Position numbers and translations under genes: made by a program. This document shows positions 21,565 through 24,702 of a DNA stretch of 24,702 bases, in pieces; positions within the stretch are counted from its first letter, which is position 1; every line of letters begins with the position of its first letter. The notes under the pieces are model-generated. The model did not search any database, was not told the DNA's origin, and was given only the letters and a program-made list of their open reading frames with translations. The stretch is from JAICLK01 sp036489905 (GTDB lineage: Bacteria > Patescibacteriota > Saccharimonadia > Saccharimonadales > UBA4665): the NCBI GenBank assembly GCA_036489905.1, contig DASXEX010000034.1:1-24702 (forward strand), in the 5' to 3' direction.

Positions 21565-22706
21565 ACTTTAGGCAATGATAGCATTTGTATAGTGCGGTCG
21601 ATGTCGGCCTTGGTGGTGCCACGGCCCATAGTGAAACGCAGAGAGGCTTGGGCGTCGGCGTCGGTCAGGTCCATGGCACGCAGGACGTGCGACGGTTCTT
21701 CGTTGCTGGCGCTGCAGGCCGAGCCGGCTGCGGCTAAAATGCCGGCTTCGTCGAGCTGCATCAGCAGACGCTCGTTGTCCGCGCCCGGAATCGTAATATG
21801 CACGTTGTTCGGCAGGCGCTTTTTCTGCGAACCGTTGATGGTGGCCTGCGGAATTTTTGTTTCGAGTTGTTCAAAGAAATATTTTTGCAGCTCTTGCAGA
21901 CGGCGTGACTCTTCGTGGCGATTTTGTTGGATCAAATCGAGCGCGACGCTTAAACCAATTGCGCCCGCCACATTTTCCGTGCCGCTGCGGACACCGCGTT
22001 CCTGACCGCCGCCCAAAATCAGCGGCTCGAGATTTGTGCCGGCACCAACAAACAACACGCCGGATTGCTTCGGCCCGTAAATTTTCCCGCCGTTAACAGT
22101 CATCATGTCCACGCCCAAACGCGCCGTGTGCAGATCAAGGTAAATGGCCGCCTGCGCCGCATCGGTGTGGAAATAGAGCGGCAAGTGACTGCCGGCCTTA
22201 CGCCGCTCGGTTCGAACTTGCTCCAACACCTTTGCGATTTCGCGGATCGGCTGAATCGTTCCGACCTCATTGTTCGCGTACATCACGCTCACCAAAACGG
22301 TTTTTTCGTCAATGAGCTCGGCAAGTTTTGCGACGTCAATCATGCCGTATTTATCGACCGGCGCAATTTTGTGGTTGGACTTTTCGGCCGGTGCCAACAC
22401 CGATTCGTGTTCGACCGCGCTCACCACGACATTTCCGTCCGGAAACTTTTGCATAATGCCCTGGACGGCGAGGTTGTTCGCTTCAGTCCCGCCGGCGGTA
22501 AAAATAATCTCGCTCGGTCGCGAGCCCAGCCAATGTGCCACCCTTCCGCGAGCTTCGGCCAAATCCTTGGCCACGTCCTTCGCCACCAAATACGTTGCCG
22601 ACGGATTGAAAAATTTCTCCGAAAAATACGGCCGCATAGCCGCAAGCACCCGCTCATCCATCGGTGTGGCCGCCGCATAATCCAAGTAAATTAGTCGTTT
22701 ATTCAT
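21561..22706 (-). CDS. Cysteine desulfurase (NifS/IscS type)
   Basis: A 381-residue class V aminotransferase-fold enzyme, which uses PLP to take sulfur from cysteine for Fe-S clusters and tRNA thiolation. The start I-Y-L-D-Y-A-A-A-T-P, the T-A-G-G-T-E-A-N-N-L-A segment, the H-T-D-A-A-Q-A segment, the PLP-lysine region N-G-G-K-I-Y-G-P-K-Q-S-G, and R-S-G-T-E-N-V are all present. The catalytic cysteine sits in A-G-S-A-C-S-A-S-N-E-E-P-S-H-V-L. There is a tandem ATGATG; the -10 box predicts transcription beginning at the second ATG, so I use 22706. No scaffold or ferredoxin gene is adjacent. It could supply sulfur to MnmA encoded at 5588-6634. Confidence 0.95.
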   Translation of the reverse strand: MNKRLIYLDYAAATPMDERVLAAMRPYFSEKFFNPSATYLVAKDVAKDLAEARGRVAHWLGSRPSEIIFTAGGTEANNLAVQGIMQKFPDGNVVVSAVEHESVLAPAEKSNHKIAPVDKYGMIDVAKLAELIDEKTVLVSVMYANNEVGTIQPIREIAKVLEQVRTERRKAGSHLPLYFHTDAAQAAIYLDLHTARLGVDMMTVNGGKIYGPKQSGVLFVGAGTNLEPLILGGGQERGVRSGTENVAGAIGLSVALDLIQQNRHEESRRLQELQKYFFEQLETKIPQATINGSQKKRLPNNVHITIPGADNERLLMQLDEAGILAAAGSACSASNEEPSHVLRAMDLTDADAQASLRFTMGRGTTKADIDRTIQMLSLPKV

Positions 22707-22712
22707 CATAAA

Positions 22713-22718
22713 AGTATA
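22713..22718 (-). promoter_or_regulatory. -10 box of the cysteine desulfurase gene
   Basis: TATACT on the minus strand. Counting seven bases past its last base places the start exactly at the A of the second ATG (22706), implying a leaderless transcript. No clear -35. Confidence 0.45.
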
Positions 22719-22733
22719 CGAATTTGAGAAAGC

Positions 22734-23117
22734 TTACGCGAGTTGGAGGCGCTGAAGCTCCGGCATCACCCGCTGATAATACAAAACAACGGCATCGTAG
22801 AGACGGCTGGCCTCTTCGGCAGACAGCGGCCGATACGAATTGGTACCTTGCGATTTGAAGACACCATTCGGCCGCACGTCGTAGCGGGTCGTCATGATGT
22901 GGCGGCGGCCGCTTTCGTCCGTCCACTCCTCGTGCCACATCCACGTGCGTTCGTCCAAGCAGAAAAATTCCCGGGCATAGCCTTCGGGAATCGGTCCGAA
23001 CACTTCACCACCGATTTTTGCCTCGTAATGAATCAACGATTTGTACAGCTCGGCCCGCCGCCGTTCGACAGCGTACTGCTTATTTTGCGAAGTGGGTATT
23101 AGATTGCTAAGTCTCAT
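22734..23117 (-). CDS. Conserved hypothetical protein (Saccharibacteria-type)
   Basis: A 127-residue cytoplasmic protein without a domain I can name. Characteristic stretches are A-E-L-Y-K-S-L-I-H-Y-E-A-K-I-G-G-E-V-F-G-P, R-E-F-F-C-L-D-E-R-T-W-M-W-H-E-E-W-T-D and T-T-R-Y-D-V-R-P-N-G-V-F-K-S-Q-G. I recall similar uncharacterised proteins in Saccharibacteria, but cannot check this. The aromatic, strand-rich centre suggests a small beta-sheet fold. The frame runs upstream to 23159, but the ATG at 23117 has AAGG six bases ahead and overlaps by 11 bases the end of the interrupted gene upstream, consistent with translational coupling. Confidence 0.8.
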   Translation of the reverse strand: MRLSNLIPTSQNKQYAVERRRAELYKSLIHYEAKIGGEVFGPIPEGYAREFFCLDERTWMWHEEWTDESGRRHIMTTRYDVRPNGVFKSQGTNSYRPLSAEEASRLYDAVVLYYQRVMPELQRLQLA

Positions 23118-23610
23118 TGGACGCCTTCGGATTGTTGTGAATCGCATTAATTTGCTCAAGTATCTCCCGTTCGTTCAAGCCATTGTGCCTTGACTGTGGC
23201 TGCTCAAGCTGCGGCCGGGTGGATGCTTCCGCTGGAGCTGGAGCTACTACGACAACTTCCGTCTGCAGGGCATTTGCAACCTCTTACCGGGCGACTTGTT
23301 GGGCAGATCGATCCGCGGCAGGCAAAGCACTGGCGTCGTCCGTGCCATTATTGGTCTTGGCCGGGAATGCACCATAAGAAGATTCCCTAACTGGCTGAAT
23401 TCCCACTTTCGCGGGAATGGCGGTACGAGGAATATTGTGCGCTTTAAGCGTTAACATTGCCTCCCGATCGGCTCGCCTCAGGAGTCGCATCACCAAACCC
23501 GTTGCACCTTCGACTACGGACGTGCGTTTTTTCACGCCGTCCAGAAGAAATTCGCGTGTCCCGCGCGGTAAATTTTTGGTAAACGTTTCTTCCTGCGCCT
23601 CGCCGACCAT
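23107..23610 (-). pseudogene. Small gene interrupted by an in-frame TAA
   Basis: From the ATG at 23610 (AGAGG six bases upstream) the frame gives 108 residues to a TAA at 23284-23286. The same frame then continues without a stop for 58 more codons to a TAG at 23107-23109 (E-V-A-N-A-L-Q-T-E-V-V-V-V-A-P-A-P-A-E-A then a helical end L-N-E-R-E-I-L-E-Q-I-N-A-I). That continuation contains no ATG or GTG start and overlaps the next gene's ATG by 11 bases, as expected of the original gene end. So the gene seems to be ~166 codons with a premature stop, or there is a sequencing error at the TAA. The middle (I-P-A-K-V-G-I-Q) comes from an inserted palindromic repeat. The N-terminal part (E-E-T-F-T-K-N-L-P-R-G-T-R-E-F-L-L-D-G-V-K-K-R-T) is unrecognised; function unknown. 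Confidence 0.6.
23399..23418. repeat. Palindromic repeat of the 'IPAKAGIQ' type
   Basis: ATTCCCAC-TTTC-GCGGGAAT forms an imperfect stem with one mismatch and a 4-base loop. The sequence matches the widespread intergenic palindrome that translates as I-P-A-K-x-G-I-Q in one frame. A second ATTCCCG-like half lies about 40 bases away at roughly 23363-23369. Here it is inside the frame of a small gene, suggesting insertion into or near its 3' part. Confidence 0.5.
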
Positions 23611-23630
23611 CACACACCTCTCGCTTGCTC

Positions 23631-24452
23631 CTAAGTTAGACCGAACAGCTGGCAGGCGTTGCGCGTAGTTGCGGCGGCAAATGTTTCGAGTGTTTCGCCT
23701 CGTAAATCGCTCAAGAACTGCGCGGTCAGCTGCACGTGCTTCGGTTCACATATTTTACCTCTTTCTGGGGCAGGAGTCAAGAAAGGCGCATCGGTTTCAA
23801 CCACGAGCTTATCGAGTGGCACGGCCTTGGCGGCCGCAAGCTGCGCGGAATTTTTGCTAAACGTCATGATGCCGTTCAGGCCGACATACAAATCCCGCTT
23901 CAGAATCTCGTCGAGTTCTTTCTGGCTGGCGCTAAAACTGTGAATGACGCCGCGGATATTTTTATACTCGTCAAAAATCGGCCAGAAATCGTCGAACGCA
24001 TCGCGCACGTGGAAAATCATCGGTAAATCTGCCTCAAGCGCCAGTTCAATCTGTAAGCGCAAGATTTTCGCTTGAGCTTCTTTCGGCGAATGTTCGTAAA
24101 TATAATCCAGTCCGCACTCGCCCACGGCCACGACTTTCGGTTTCGTAGCCAGCGTGACTAATGCGTTTTGCTTGGCTTTATCGAGGTGATCTTTTGCTTC
24201 GTGCGGATGGATACCGATGCTCGCCCAACAATTCTCGCGCTTTTGCACAAAATTTACCGCGAGCTCGCTATCCCGCAAGGTTGTGCCTACGCAAATCAGG
24301 CGCGTCACACCAACATCAGCCGCCGAACGAATCATCGCGTCCGGCGTCAAATTGCCCGTGCGCTGCCACCGAATTCGCGTCTCGCTCTCACCAGCAAAAT
24401 GTTCCGCCGCCTCATGAATGTGGCAATGCGCATCAACCAGTTTCAGCGTCAT
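23631..24452 (-). CDS. tatD: TatD-family metal-dependent deoxyribonuclease
   Basis: A 273-residue TatD hydrolase, a TIM-barrel metal nuclease. Metal and active-site residues are present: H-C-H at residues 9-11, Glu in V-G-E-C-G-L-D-Y, His in I-F-H-V-R-D-A, His in V-I-H-S-F-S-A-S and Asp in V-E-T-D-A-P-F-L-T-P. Length is typical. The start is a tandem ATGATG at 24455-24450; the extended -10 box upstream predicts transcription from the second ATG, so I use 24452. It is followed 20 bases later by the interrupted small gene. TatD genes often sit near metG and rsmA, but neither is recognisable here. Confidence 0.95.
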   Translation of the reverse strand: MTLKLVDAHCHIHEAAEHFAGESETRIRWQRTGNLTPDAMIRSAADVGVTRLICVGTTLRDSELAVNFVQKRENCWASIGIHPHEAKDHLDKAKQNALVTLATKPKVVAVGECGLDYIYEHSPKEAQAKILRLQIELALEADLPMIFHVRDAFDDFWPIFDEYKNIRGVIHSFSASQKELDEILKRDLYVGLNGIMTFSKNSAQLAAAKAVPLDKLVVETDAPFLTPAPERGKICEPKHVQLTAQFLSDLRGETLETFAAATTRNACQLFGLT

Positions 24453-24458
24453 CATTTC

Positions 24459-24467
24459 AGCATAGCA
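24459..24467 (-). promoter_or_regulatory. Extended -10 promoter of tatD
   Basis: TGC followed by TATGCT on the minus strand. Seven bases past the box is the A of the second ATG of tatD, implying a leaderless transcript, as for the cysteine desulfurase gene. Confidence 0.4.
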
Positions 24468-24526
24468 GAGTAGCTTAGCTTCCTATGACAGCTCTGCCGA
24501 TTCTAGCCCTGCCGCAATTGCTGTAT

Positions 24527-24557
24527 CTAGGACCGGGTTATACATCCCGAGCCCTAG
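24527..24557. repeat. Inverted repeat in the gap upstream of tatD
   Basis: CTAGG (24527-24531) pairs with CCTAG (24553-24557) and CGGG (24534-24537) with CCCG (24546-24549), giving a 9-bp interrupted stem with an 8-base loop. No T-run follows on either strand, so a classical terminator is not supported. The rest of the gap (24456-24596) shows only the tatD promoter and a C-rich run at 24580-24591 (G6-T-G5 on the minus strand). Confidence 0.45.
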
Positions 24558-24596
24558 ACGTCACCGCCATTAACTTAAGCCCCCACCCCCCGAGCC

Positions 24597-24702
24597 TCAT
24601 ATAACAATCTTCCGTTTCCGCTTGTAGAAGTCCAGTACCTTGTTATCCGGATGCCGTTTTCTGGGAGGATTGCGGTCTTTCCGGATGAGGGTGGGGCTGG
24701 TC
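24597..24702 (-). CDS. C-terminal end of an unidentified basic protein (partial)
   Basis: One minus-strand frame is open from the window edge to a TGA at 24597-24599, giving 34 residues ending K-V-L-D-F-Y-K-R-K-R-K-I-V-I. It is very rich in Lys and Arg with several prolines. The fragment is too short to identify, and a chance open frame cannot be excluded. Its direction matches tatD and the rest of the minus-strand genes. Confidence 0.4.
   Translation of the reverse strand, partial: TSPTLIRKDRNPPRKRHPDNKVLDFYKRKRKIVI

Noticed and set aside
1..24702. CRISPR arrays, tRNA or rRNA genes
   Set aside because: No regularly spaced direct repeats and no tRNA-like T-arm or cloverleaf pattern were seen by eye on either strand; a covariance search was not possible.

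Overview
The window looks like part of a Patescibacteria (candidate phyla radiation) genome, most likely Saccharibacteria/TM7. The basis is a compact, divergent F1 ATP synthase operon, several conserved proteins of unknown function typical of that group, and genes packed mostly on the minus strand with short or absent leaders. UGA is used as an ordinary stop (for example at 1001-1003 and at the ends of atpA and the cysteine desulfurase gene), which argues against the lineages that read UGA as glycine. The phylum assignment is inferred from gene content only.

Layout. (1) 1-5577 is an accessory island. It holds the tail of a possible transposase, then a plus-strand pair encoding a stand-alone LanB elimination-domain protein and a LanC-type cyclase with a long extra C-terminus. 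Converging on it from the minus strand is a LanB glutamylation-domain protein. Together these make a split-LanB class I lanthipeptide (or lanthipeptide-like) modification set; no precursor peptide, protease or exporter is visible. The lanB gene lies 10 bases behind mnmA, a tRNA 2-thiouridylase gene. (2) 6674-13321 is a minus-strand block of secreted and membrane-anchored surface proteins: four tandem Cys-, Ser-, Thr- and Gly-rich paralogues, a DUF916-like membrane-anchored protein and a PKD-domain membrane protein, resembling in layout the WxL loci of Firmicutes. (3) 13421-14467 is a lone plus-strand gene for a membrane protein with bactofilin-like repeats. (4) 14474-20771 is the ATP synthase region in the order c-like membrane protein, putative structured RNA, b, delta, alpha, a 42-residue small ORF, gamma, beta, epsilon. 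Canonical a and c subunit genes are not in the window. (5) 20884-24702 carries an alpha/beta hydrolase, a cysteine desulfurase, a conserved hypothetical gene, a small gene interrupted by an in-frame TAA, tatD, and the end of an unidentified basic protein.

Functional links. The cysteine desulfurase and MnmA could work together in tRNA 2-thiolation, including of tRNA-Glu, which is also the cofactor of LanB enzymes. The ATP synthase block shows two possible RNA-level controls: a long nested stem structure between the c-like gene and atpF, and a small ORF plus hairpin that masks the atpG ribosome-binding site. Several housekeeping genes have a -10 box placed so that transcription would begin at or within a few bases of the start codon.

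The most unusual content is the split lanthipeptide machinery in a probable CPR genome, the mosaic surface-protein family, and the small ORF, structured RNA and c-like protein of the ATP synthase region.
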